From Dactylonectria macrodidyma (lineage: Eukaryota > Ascomycota > Sordariomycetes > Hypocreales > Nectriaceae), in NCBI GenBank assembly GCA_020744425.1, contig JAGMUV010000020.1:496001-560000 (forward strand): 64,000 nt of DNA, read 5' to 3'. How positions within the stretch are numbered: the stretch's first letter is position 1; every line of letters begins with the position of its first letter. Of this stretch, positions 1 through 10,113 are shown in pieces. The position numbers and the translations under genes are program-made. The notes beneath the pieces were generated by a model, which was given only the letters and a program-made list of their open reading frames with translations, did not search any database and had not been told where the DNA came from.

Positions 1-237
1 TCAGGCTCGTGTACGGTATGGGTGTGGGTCTGAGAAAGAGCAAGACATTAGAACCTTGTCGACAACCGGGTAATCGAAGTTACCACTTACCACCTCATTG
101 CGCAGGCAAAGCGCTCTTAGGATACTTAGTCGTACATATCGCCCTGCATGGCTAGGGAATGGGCGCTACCCGCAGTTTCTTGACGATTAAAAGGATTATT
201 GTTCCATCGCCTTCTCCTAGATAGAACTGCCGGGTCT

Positions 238-828
238 TCAGGTACCAGCGACATCGAACGACGCTGTCAACGCCCTTTCTTCCCTATCCGTTCTCGCTCT
301 CTTGCGGTAGGTTTCTACCAAGGAAATGTGTTTTCGCTTTTGTCGCGTAGTGGAACTGGGTGTCGGCTGCGGGCTGTGACAGCTACTCTCAGCCTGGGAA
401 GCCCGGTCGGAACGAGAGTGCTTCTCGCTATCGCTCACGGAAGGTGAACGCAGCTGCACTGGGTTCTCAACAGCAGGCTTCGGTTTGTTCTTCCGTAGCT
501 GCATAAGTTTGGGAAATCGTGTCACGATACGGTCGCGCTCTTCTTCGCTTGTCGAGTCCTCGTCCAGGCGTAGCAGTTCATCTCAGGCCTTGAGGACTTG
601 AGGCTTCGCGTCCTCAGCTAGATCACGGGGTGTCCGTGACATCGGCCACTGCATGGCGAAACTTTCTCCGTATATTTTTATGCGAAGGTCTTGTGTCTTG
701 TTGAGCTTCTCGAGTCGCTCTGTGAGGATCTGCGGATCAAATCGACGATCGGTTCGTTGCGGCGTTGACGGTCGGGAAATCAGTTGATCGACCATTTCAT
801 CAAGAGAACATGGGCCCTTCAATTCAAT
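238..828 (-). pseudogene. Unrecognised ORF interrupted by one TGA
   Basis: Two minus-strand ORFs, 822..583 and 582..238, are in the same frame and are separated only by a TGA at 585..583. Read through, they give about 196 residues. The first part is charged and helical, with the motif RRFDPQILTERLEKLN. The second part is rich in Ser, Arg and Lys (QKRKHISLVETYRKRARTD) and could be a basic nuclear tail. No ATG begins the frame and a TAG closes it upstream, so the 5' part is missing or lies in an unseen exon. I do not recognise the family. The stop and the missing start point to a broken gene, but noncoding DNA cannot be excluded. Confidence 0.3.
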
Positions 829-1648
829 CTAGTCAGCGTTGCGGGAAAAGGCAGAAAACCCATGGCGATACACTATACGAAACCAAGACCAGCTACAGGC
901 TCTATGCCATGCAAAGTACAAGGAGTTACTAGATCAAGTTAAACGCAACCATTCAACCCTTGGCGGTAAGTCCCGATGTCTCCGTTATTTAGCTGCCCAC
1001 TCCTTTAAGGGCAAGTTACTAGCTCGATGGCAGCCCCCCCCCCCCGGGCCGTCTTTCTTTTACTGTCCTAGCATTTTGCCAATGACCTCGATTTCTCTTT
1101 TGGATATAAATTAAGCTCACATGTCTGTCTAAGGCTCTTTATCAACCTTCCTACTCCAATCTTTCCGATTTCGACAATCAGATATCAGATCGCAAAGAGA
1201 GCCGCGGCCTTCTAGTACCGATTCGCTAGATTTGCTCTTGCGAACCTCCAGCTTCTTAGCAATGTCAGAAAATGAAGAACGGCAAAGAAGCACAGCTGTT
1301 ACGTGTGCGGCGGGCAACACGAATAAGCGCCCCGCCTGTGATTCTTTTAAATTTTTTGACCAAAAGTCGCCAAACTCCCACATTTGCACCTGTCATAAAC
1401 TAGGACGCTTTATGCAATCATGAGATTCTGCATTCATGGCATTGATGTACGGAGTTGGTGTGGCAAGCAGCTTAAACTTTCTTCCAGTAAGTCGACCTAG
1501 GTTTGAGCTTTGTCACTGATACATCTTTTGCGGTCGATATCCATGAGGTTGACACAACCACTAGACCATAATCAAGCGGTTGACCAAGGATACCGTGAAA
1601 GCGACCCATTACACAGCGAGGTCTAATCTCACAGCATCCGTTATCTAG
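829..1648. other. No convincing gene; degenerate ORFs and a C tract
   Basis: A plus ORF at 839..1114 and a minus ORF at 1389..1129 are open but match nothing I know and lack splice or start support. The minus ORF has a stretch (SFSDIAKKLEVRKS) that faintly resembles a transposase helix-turn-helix. A run of 12 C lies at 1034..1045. The stretch sits between two broken genes and is probably decayed accessory DNA. Confidence 0.4.
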
Positions 1649-2194
1649 TTAACGACAACGTGGTTATCGGACCGGTATCAGCAACGGGCTTATACTGCTT
1701 GCGGAACTGTTATCGTATCCTTGATCGCCTAGGTCCTCCTCGGCACGCTCGACCTTGTCAACAACCCTCAAGTTGGCTACTTTCTTGCATACCTCATCAC
1801 CTTTGCCACTTTCACACCGGGTTGCCTCGTCCTGGTCTGGCGATTATCCGACGTCCTGATAACGACCGGCCGAGCAGTTTCACTTGGTCTGAATTACATA
1901 GCCATGAATCTCGCGGATATTGCTTCCTCTGTTAGTTAGAGGGACGAAGATGCCCCGGTACACCGACCCGCTTTGATCACTGTAGGAGTTACTCAAGGAA
2001 CTTTTATCGTAGCCTGCTTAGTGATGATGCAGTACTACGTGGAATTCAATCGTAAGCTTGATAGGGGAGAGATTGCCTATGCACCGGGAATGCATGCTAA
2101 GCCGCAGGGGACCTCGTTGTCGCGATCGATTGTTCAAAACTATCCGTGCATTCGTGTCAGGGCAGGTCAGAAGAGTGTATCTTACTTCGGTTAG
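1649..2194 (+). pseudogene. DAL5-like MFS transporter, C-terminal remnant with two stops
   Basis: One frame reads through the C-terminal half of an allantoate-permease (DAL5/ACS) type MFS transporter: a loop WLSDRYQQRAYTACGTV, hydrophobic segments including VGYFLAYLITFATF, then RDEDAPVHRPALITVGV and a last membrane helix ending YYVEFNRKLDRGEIA. The loop before the last helix and the closing hydrophilic tail are typical of the family. The frame is broken by TAG at 1730..1732 and TAG at 1936..1938, and there is no N-terminal half upstream. An intact relative is at 29017-30685, but the two differ too much in sequence to be a recent duplication. This is a dead, 5'-truncated gene. Confidence 0.7.
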
Positions 2195-2716
2195 TGACGT
2201 TTTTGTCTTGTATAGGAGTATTTACTTCCACTAGAGATAGATATATGAAGGATATAGCGTAAGGAGAGTCAGTATGGTAAGAATAGCGGGCGTAGTAAGT
2301 TCTTTTGCATGTTCCTGCCTTTCGTAAGAGTGATTTGATACCTTACTCTAGTTAGTCTTCAGCCCTTGTATCTAAACAGTGTTTAAAATTTAGAACCCTT
2401 TTTTTAAGAGAAGTATCTTCATTTGTCACGCTACTTTGCCCCGATTAACTGATGTCGCAATGGACCGGGATATTGGCGTCACGTGGCAACGCATAGCCGG
2501 CTTGAGAGAATTCTGCCACTGTTAACCGCCATCTAGCTTCGAGTAACTTCTTGAAGTTGGGTATCTTATTGCTTGACCCCGTTAACCCCGACCCATAGTC
2601 ACTATGTTTTCTCGCATTAGGATCTTTAACAGCCGCAAGATAGCAATGTCCTTGGCAAGAAATTATTCCCAGAGCAGTAAGACCAGTCAAACCCCTCATT
2701 ACTTTGTCTAACACAG
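2195..2716. other. Intergenic, no gene seen
   Basis: The stretch is AT-rich just after the transporter remnant. A minus ORF at 2714..2445 has no recognisable features. I looked here for a 5' exon of the DJ-1 gene. A possible donor at 2677 does not join in frame to the downstream coding sequence. Confidence 0.4.
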
Positions 2717-3376
2717 ATTAAAGAGAAGCCTGTCAACTTTGGCGTCGTCGTCTTCCCGGCTTTCCAGGCTCTGGATGTCTTTGGTCCTCTTGACGCATTG
2801 AACATCCTCTCGCGCTCCAACAAGATGAATCTGTACACAATTGCAGATACGATAGAGCCTGTTTCGACAAAACTCATCGGTGACGACGCGCCTCAGGAGT
2901 CAGACTTTGGACAGCGCATCTTGCCGACGCATACTTTTGAGACGGCGCCTCCGCTGGATGTGCTGATAGTTCCGGGCGGGCAGGGCACTCGAGCACCCAG
3001 TGTGACACCCATCATTGAGTACATCAAGGCAATTTACCCCTCGCTTCAGTACCTTATCACCGTTTGCACAGGTTCCGGGCTTGCGGCACGTGCTGGAGTG
3101 TTGGATGGCAAGCGTGCAACGACCAACAAGTTGTCATGGGATTCGACTGTGGCACTGCGCCCTCAGGTAAACTGGGTTCACCAGGCGCGCTGGGTGCAGG
3201 ACGGCAATATCTGGACGTCGTCTGGTATTAGTGCTGGAATTGACGTAACATTTGCGTGGATAGCAGCCGTGCATGGGGAACAGGTTGCAGAGGCTGTGGC
3301 CAACAGGATGGAGTATACGCGGGTGACCGACCCAAGTCACGATCCATTTGCAGAGTTGTATCGTCAGGGTAAATGA
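2717..3376 (+). CDS. DJ-1/PfpI family protein, isonitrile hydratase-like
   Basis: The open frame gives about 219 residues of the class I glutamine-amidotransferase-like DJ-1/PfpI superfamily. It begins with the first strand (NFGVVVFPAFQALDVFGPLD), has a VPGGQGTR loop and the nucleophile elbow VCTGSGLAARAG with Cys about 117 and Thr about 118, and later GISAGIDVTFAWIA. In bacterial isonitrile hydratase (InhA) an Asp near the N-terminus plus the Cys-Thr pair hydrate isocyanides to N-formyl compounds. All three are present here (Asp about 20). XanA of the Aspergillus xanthocillin cluster is the same kind of protein, which fits the isocyanide synthases 5 kb away. The start is a problem. No ATG precedes the first strand; the codon at the expected start is ATT (2717), and the first in-frame ATG is at 2825. 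Either a 5' exon was missed or the start codon is lost. The DJ-1 family is large in fungi, so the substrate is an inference. Confidence 0.75.
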   Translation: MKEKPVNFGVVVFPAFQALDVFGPLDALNILSRSNKMNLYTIADTIEPVSTKLIGDDAPQESDFGQRILPTHTFETAPPLDVLIVPGGQGTRAPSVTPIIEYIKAIYPSLQYLITVCTGSGLAARAGVLDGKRATTNKLSWDSTVALRPQVNWVHQARWVQDGNIWTSSGISAGIDVTFAWIAAVHGEQVAEAVANRMEYTRVTDPSHDPFAELYRQGK

Positions 3377-3454
3377 TGGATTGAATAATCTATGCCATGC
3401 GAGATCTGGAAGACTTATTGCGCCTAAATACCTGCAATGCTCATAAAAATAAGT

Positions 3455-4810
3455 CTACCTCTTTGGTCTCTTAAACGCCACCAACACATACGTCAGGCAT
3501 CCAGCCACCATGGAAAATCCCGCAAATAGTTGGGCATAGAGATAATCGCCGTCGTGTATGGTAACTAGTTGCCCTCCGATTGGCGGCCCAGTAAAGCACG
3601 ATAAACTAACTACGCCCAATACCATGCCGACTTTAGTTCCTACACGCGTAGGATCTGTACTCAGATCACCAACTGCGGCAGGAAACAAGCTCTGGCTTGC
3701 ATTCGCTGTGATGCCGTAAATGACAGCCCACCCAAACAGACCGTCGGTTGAGGACACGCCAATCCATCCCACTAAAAGAATGCCGCTGATGCCGACACAT
3801 GGAATCAGCGTATTCAAGATGCCAAAATATCTATCTGCAAGCAGAGCGGGGATGGTTCTCCCCAAAAGCCCAACTCCATTCATGACGATGATAGCAAGCA
3901 AGGATTGTCGTAGAGTAAAGTCCAAGACTGTCCGCCCGTAAATACCGACCTATTTCGTTAGCCTCAGGTTCATCACCTCATTTGGGAAATAATCACTCAC
4001 ATAGAAATAAGCAAAATACAAGCCCCAGAGACAGAAGAATGATCCGGTGGCAAATAGAGAGTACCACAACTCCCTGAAGGCACTCGGGTCAAAAAGTGAA
4101 CGAGGTTTTCGTACCGGAACCCGGGTCTTAGTGAAGCTAAATATTATGACAGCATTAAAGGCGATAACAAACCCCATGATGAGGACTGTCCACCTGAAGC
4201 CTAAATTTGACATGCAGGTATACGCAATGGTCGGAAACACCATGCCGCCTGTTGCAGCTCCGCAGGTCGCCAGCGAAACGGCAAATGCCCTCTTCCGCTT
4301 AAAGTACGTCGGTATGATCGACACAATGGGGGCAAAAAGGAATCCGTGCCCGAGACCACTACAAATGCCTTGTGCCAGAAACAGCTGCCAGTACTGAGTT
4401 GAGAAGGCTGTTGCGAAGGCGCCGACAACTTGAAAGGTGCAGCCAACCGCAAGAGAATGGCGAAAGTAGCCCATGTCAACTGTCCGCCCTGAGAATACGC
4501 CGACAAAGTTGAGCAGGAACATCTGCATTGATCCTATCCAAGCAACATCGGAACTGGAACGATGTAGGTTCTCAACATAGTACTGTTGGAAGAAGCCGAA
4601 GCTTGACAGAGTTAGTATGAAGTCCGCAGTTACAAGATCGTAGACATACGATGTAATGTAGCCCCAACAGTTAAAAATGACTAGATGGCCCATGGCGACC
4701 TGAGTCCATGCCACGAAACCGCCGTCGGGAGGAACATCAGAAATGTGCTGACCGTGAATCTCTGCATCTTCAGTTGAGGCCACCTCCAGGCTGGCGTTTT
4801 CTTGGCCCAT
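3455..4810 (-). CDS. MFS transporter, monocarboxylate transporter (MCT)-like
   Basis: Two exons, 4810..4001 and 3949..3455, are joined across a 51-base intron (4000..3950; GTGAGT donor, GCTAAC branch, TAG acceptor) in phase 0, giving 434 residues. The protein has the fungal MCT layout: a short acidic cytosolic N-terminus, the motif PPDGGFVAWTQV leading into helix 1, about 12 hydrophobic helices, a central loop with KTRVPVRKPRS, and helix 7 followed by MNGVGLLGRTIPALLADR. Family members move small carboxylates or export secondary metabolites across the plasma membrane. The gene converges on the DJ-1 gene (78 bases between stops) and diverges from the amidase gene over an 819-base shared upstream region. 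In this setting an exporter for an isocyanide or its precursor is plausible but unproven. Confidence 0.85.
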
Positions 4811-5629
4811 TGCGTAGTACTGGCAGTGAATTGGTTAACAGCAAGTCGGGTTGTGACACTACTCTATTCACGTTCACTTGGTGCCCGTCAAATCTTTTGG
4901 AAACTTGGGGAGTGTTTTGAACTAGGGTGATGACGAAATATGGTGTTTTATTGACTATCTCCACAGACTTGTTCTCGAGCCTATGCGTTTGACTATCGTA
5001 AGGCTACACTTACGCTAGTCGCAGGGATCCGAGCCAACTAGAACGTGAAAAGGCTAAGGTACATGGGATCCTACCTAATATGCATGGCAGTAAAAGTCAC
5101 GACTTATCAAGATCTACATCTCAGGTACATTAGTTTTCCTACGACTATGTAGCTTTTTGAAGTCACAAAGCGTACCGCTGATCTTCCAGACCACTGTGGA
5201 GACCATGGGTTGAATGTAGTCTTACGACAGTCAAAGGGATAATCGTGCAATAGTCGGCAAAGACCCGACTTTCCCCAATTATTCCTTGCGGCATTTTCAC
5301 CTCGTAACCCTGAACTCGTGAGTGAAAGCCATAGGTCCATGTTAATCATGGACTCATTTGCTGTACGGCCGATGCAGAGACCCTGTAAACTTTGCTTGGA
5401 GATAAGAGTCCACAAGGGATCTCACCTTCCGTTTCTGTAAAGACAGAGCGAAGCTCTCGAGCTGTGCCGAGTCCTAGGAAGACAAATCAAAGAGTGCTTC
5501 GGCGGTTGTGCATCTGCTCCACACATCAACGGGGTCGATTCCTGTTAGCGATTGAAAAGGAACATTCTTCCATGTCGCATGCACTTCGGAACCGTCTAAA
5601 CCTACCACATCTACTGGACACCTCCGATC
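4811..5629. other. Divergent upstream region of MFS and amidase genes
   Basis: This 819-base stretch separates two divergently transcribed genes and must hold both promoters. Small ORFs on either strand have no recognisable features. I could not identify a convincing regulator site by eye. Confidence 0.5.
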
Positions 5630-7638
5630 ATGTATCTGCGCCACTTGATCCTGTGCGGAATCGGGCTCTTTGCGAGACCGGATGTGAAAGCTTACTCTAC
5701 ACAATTCACTGGAGCTACTGTCAGCATAGGGGCCGCTTCGTTCTGGATCCCGCCAGAACCCGTGAAAGCACATCCTGGCACGGTTGCCGAGAGCTTTTTG
5801 GATGTGTCTGCAGCTTTGGGGGGCTACGTCCCTTTTAGCGTAGTTCACCTGTCAGCCGACAACTATACGACCCAGGCTCTTGAGTCGGAATTATCCCAGT
5901 ACAGTGCAGATGATGTTTGGACTGAAGCCTTTTCGCAATGTATTAACACCTTCACGGCTGACGGATAACCAAGCTAACATCACAAGTTGTCTACGTAGAG
6001 AATATTACCGATGAGGATAGCTCAGATATACTGATCCAAAAATGGGGAACGAGGACTGTTCTTCTCGGAAAGACCAACACCACAGAAAAGGTCGCAAGGG
6101 GCCCATATTTCCTGTCACTCTGGGGCCTGCACCGCGCCTACCGGCTGCATTCTGACTTTCAACAAGCCTTTACGGAATCTATTTATGCCAACCCCGCAGG
6201 CTATCACTCTGTTCTGCCCGCTAATGCCCCTGGACAGAGTCTTGCCATAGCTGTGCCCTCTAGGCTTTACTTTGAACCGACACCCGAGAAACCTCTCGCC
6301 GGGCTGCGCCTCGGAGTCAAAGACATCTACGATATTGCTGGAATCAAGACTGGCAATGGCAACCGTGCGTGGTACGGTCTCTACGGGCCATGCAATGCGA
6401 CAGCAACAGCTGTCCAGCGACTCATCAACGCAGGGGCCATTGTAGTTGGCAAACAGAAGACGGGTCAGTTTGCCAACGGTGAGTTCTCGACTTCGGACTG
6501 GGTCGATTATCTTTCTCCGTTCAATCCCCGCGGTGACGGATACCAAGACCCTAACTTCTCATCGGCCGGCAGCGGAGCATCCTTGGCTTCGTACCCGTGG
6601 CTCGATTTGGCACTTGGATCTGACACAGGTGGGAGTATCCGAGGTCCCGCCCGTGTCCAGGGTCTGTATGGTCTACGGCCATCGCACGGATCTGCACCCT
6701 TGGATCACGTCTTGCCCCTGGCCCCGGAGTTTGATACCGCCGGGCTGATCGCGCGAGATGCCCTGATTCTGCGTGACGCGGCGGAAGTCTTGTATGGCAT
6801 AGCTCGGAATACTTCGCAAAAGTACCCCCGGAGACTCCTCCTAGTTGAGGAGACATCGGAGCTTGACGCCCACTCTGATGCAGAGGTGAAAGGATTCCTA
6901 GGTAAGCTGGAGAGTCTTCTGGGAATTGAAACGACGGCGTTCAATATCACGGCAGCTTGGCACAGTTCTCGGCCGGAAATGGCACCCGCATCGCTCGCAA
7001 CCCTGCTAAACACGGCGTACGCCACGCTCATCAGCCAAAAACAAGGAAAGCTCGTACGCGATCCCTTCTTTGCGGATTATGCACGGAAGCATGACGGCAG
7101 ACGGCCTTTCGTCAACCCCGTCCCTTTGGTCCGATGGGCATACGGAGATGGCCTACCAGAGGAGGCGTATGTTGAAGGCTTGAAGAATAAGACCATATTC
7201 AAGGGCTGGTTTGAGAACAACGTACTGGGCCCCGGCGCCGAGACATGTTCTGACTCGGTTGTTGCATACGTTTCTCCGCCTACGACGCAGTACAAAAACG
7301 CCTATCGGGACCCGCCGACTGTACCGGTCGGCTTTTCAACCGGATATTGGAGTGTTTTTGCAGAGACGCCTGAAATTGTTTTACCAAGTAGGTATACTGA
7401 TGTTCAGGCCGTTTTCATGTATACCAGAGCTAACAGCTGTCCAGTTGGCCAAACTCCATACAATTCAACCGTAACAAATCACACGGAAGAGCTACCCGTG
7501 ACGATAAATATCCTTGTGGCTAATGGCTGCGACTCCCTGCTCTTGGATCTTGTGGCCGACTTGGTTAACAGAGGCGTGCTGAAAACGTCAGCCGTGGGAG
7601 CGAATGTGGTAGATGGGGGAGAAATCTTACTCAAGTGA
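5630..7638 (+). CDS. Secreted amidase with scytalone dehydratase-like (Arp1) N-terminus
   Basis: Exons 5630..5939 and 5987..7638 flank a 47-base intron (GTATTA donor, GCTAAC branch, CAAG acceptor) and give 653 residues. The N-terminus ([21 protein letters not shown]) can serve as a signal peptide. Residues about 30-190 form the domain usually annotated 'scytalone dehydratase-like protein Arp1, N-terminal', ending with [18 protein letters not shown]. The rest is an amidase-signature hydrolase: VKDIYDIAG with the catalytic Lys about 215, a Ser/Gly stretch at about 295 for the cis-Ser, and [12 protein letters not shown] with the nucleophile Ser about 320. The triad appears complete. Such enzymes hydrolyse amides. 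Since hydration of an isocyanide gives an N-formamide, a role in the same pathway is conceivable, but the predicted secretion argues for caution. The same architecture occurs widely outside isocyanide clusters. Confidence 0.88.
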
Positions 7639-8066
7639 TGGTGTCTACCTTGCCATTACAGATTGGAGCTGAGCTATCGGGATAGGATACGACTTCTGCC
7701 TGTATTACATGGTGGCAATCCCAATGGGCAGGATCCATTTGGAAGGTTACGGTAGTAATACTAGGCTGCCAGCCTATGTCGATCAAAACAGCATCATGCC
7801 ATTCTGTTGACAGGTGACACGCTAGCATGGTTCTCTGCGCAACGTGTAGCAAACATAGAATATCACTAAGCATGCCAGCGTAATGACAGGCATTATCGGC
7901 TATCCTATCCTTATCTTCCAGGTAACAATGCTTAAATAGAGGGTTATTGAGACGCCAACTTAAGAAGGCGCCTACGAGATCACAACTTGGAAATAATTAG
8001 GCAACATCTTCTAACTTCAGCCTCAAAAGCATTGGACCTCAGACAATCCTAGATCTTCACATCAAA
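7639..8066. other. Intergenic, upstream region of first isocyanide synthase
   Basis: No gene is seen. A minus ORF at 7873..7631 has no family features. The stretch carries the amidase 3' end and the promoter of the synthase gene that starts at 8067. Confidence 0.5.
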
Positions 8067-9320
8067 ATGCCGGCCCTCTCGCAATCAGATATCGACGCAA
8101 TTCTCGCCGTTTTCCGTCTCTTTTCCCAATATGAGAACCAATCTGAATCTGCTCGGCCACCATACGAAGCCACGGTCACTTCTAGGATCCGGGACTTGCA
8201 TGCCGCTAGAAGCCCCCTTACATTACTCTTGCCGGCGTTTCCTTGGAAGAACCCTAACACCGACAAGGTCCTGAGTGGGGATCCGGACTTGGGCGAAGAG
8301 CTAGGTCTAGCCAGGTTGAACCATCTCTGCGAGGAACTGGGCAGAATCCACCCTTACGGGGCAAAGCTAACGCTGGTCGCTGATGGGCCCGTGTACAATG
8401 GTCAGGCAGTTCGAAAAGGGATGGATTTGTGGCGCTGACGTATAGATCTAGACCTTCTTGCAATCCCTGACTCTGACTTTTACGATTACGGGGTCAAGTT
8501 ACGCCATTTAGCCAAAGCCAGGGGGTTTTCTCACATCACCTTCACGCGGCTCTTGGACGTTCTCGACCTTGGGGACGGAGATGCCTTGTCCAAAAAGGAC
8601 TATCTTGCAAATGCAGACATCTGCAGGCGAGTAATGGAGCGATTTGTCGGCACAGACTTCAACCTTGCTAGCCAGATCAAGCAACATCCAGATACAGCCT
8701 TGACGTATCAAAAGTATGTCAGATCAGCTCGTGACGATCTCCGCTGGGGACCCGAGATTGACCCCGATGTTAAGGGGGACCCTGATAGATATGCAGCTGA
8801 AACACTCAAGGTGGCGGAGCGCATGACTGCGAGACTACTCGTAAGTGACTGAATTACCTCGCGTATTATTACTCACATCTTTCAGGCATACGAAGCAGCC
8901 TTACAGGCCAAGTTCCCTGGGCACATCAGGCTCTCTATCCACCGGTCGACAGGAAAGTCCAAGATATCTGTCCCGCTGATTCCACAACCGGATGAATTCG
9001 GCCTCACGCCTTGGCATTCTTGCCTCTTGGTCACGGCAGAAGGCAGATTCCGCACAGGGCCGTCAAAGGACTTTCGTGATGACGGGAAATATGAGGTTAG
9101 CACCAAGGATGGAAAGCCTTACTTTGTTCGGGAGAAACATCCTGATTTCGACTGGCCTAATCATGTGGAGATTTCGCACGGCTACGGGGGCAAAATCATT
9201 ATCACCAACACGTCCACAAAGGAGAGCGAGAAGCGTCTTGACAAGGATGCCAAGATCAAGCTCGCCAATCTGGCTTTGCGCTTTGAAGAATTGGAGGTAC
9301 ATGGATTTTTGGCTGAATGA
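8067..9320 (+). CDS. Isocyanide synthase, PvcA/DIT1 family (copy 1)
   Basis: Exons 8067..8400, 8452..8840 and 8886..9320 give 385 residues. Intron 1 (8401..8451) has a GCTGAC branch. Its acceptor was set at CTAG so that the product reads YNDLLAIPD, as in copy 2; an acceptor six bases earlier is also in frame. Family signatures are [19 protein letters not shown] (about residues 55-79), [10 protein letters not shown], and [20 protein letters not shown] with TPWHS in the last exon. PvcA-type enzymes convert the amino group of an amino acid, usually Tyr or Trp, to an isocyanide using ribulose 5-phosphate. No TauD-type oxygenase, NRPS or transferase domain is fused, so this is a stand-alone synthase. 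The closest neighbour is copy 2, 793 bases downstream on the same strand. The substrate cannot be read from sequence. Confidence 0.88.
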
Positions 9321-10113
9321 TATTGGAACTGTAGACAGATTATAATTTCAAAATAGCAATACCTCGAATCAAATCTATATCTACACAACTCGGTAAACTT
9401 CAGTCTACGGGTTAATCCCACTGGTGAGGGATTTTCTGCTCGTTTACTAGACCATGTCATATCATATCATATCATGCTCTCAATTACAGCAGGCTGTGAC
9501 ATGAAAACAGATAGCGCCGAGTTTAAAGTTGAGAATATGCAGCTCCCTTTGTGATTCGTTTCTATGTCTCTCCACAACTGTCACCTCGCAGTTGACCTGC
9601 AGGGCTTGAAACAAGGACAAATTGTATTGTGTTTGATCCGGCCCAACCGATCGTTACTCGCACTACATGACTAACTAAAACAAGGACGTTTCTATGTAAA
9701 GGTCAACCTAAACTTCGAATACCGAGCCCGGGTCCTCCAAGCTGAGGGATATCTTGTGCTTTGCAATCTTGGTTGTGTGGGCCCTACATTCACTGCAGGA
9801 ATCTGATAATTCCTCACGCGTACTGGGCCGGTCCGAAGCCGCACATCTTACCCGTTCCAGACACGTGCGCGATTCAGGCGAGTCTGGGACACGCTTCGGA
9901 CTCCAGAACTGGTTTTCGTGCCCATCATCTTCGTTGCAGTCTGATGACGGCTACCAGGATAATGACGTGATACGCTCACGACTTCTTTGGCGTCAAACTG
10001 CACCTTCTCTTTGCTAATGGAACACATAAAATGCGGCTTATGTGTTCTTTGTTACCAGCACTACCAAGAATAAACAATTGTCTATCACCATTCTGATTGC
10101 ATCAAAAGTCAAC
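9321..10113. other. Intergenic between the two isocyanide synthases
   Basis: No gene is seen. A short direct repeat of TCATA units lies at about 9456..9474. ORFs near 9754-10017 are open but featureless. The region must hold the terminator of copy 1 and the promoter of copy 2. Confidence 0.5.

Noticed and set aside
5107..5838. ORFs of 102-148 codons on both strands before the amidase
   Set aside because: They overlap each other and the amidase exon on the opposite strand, with no recognised motif.
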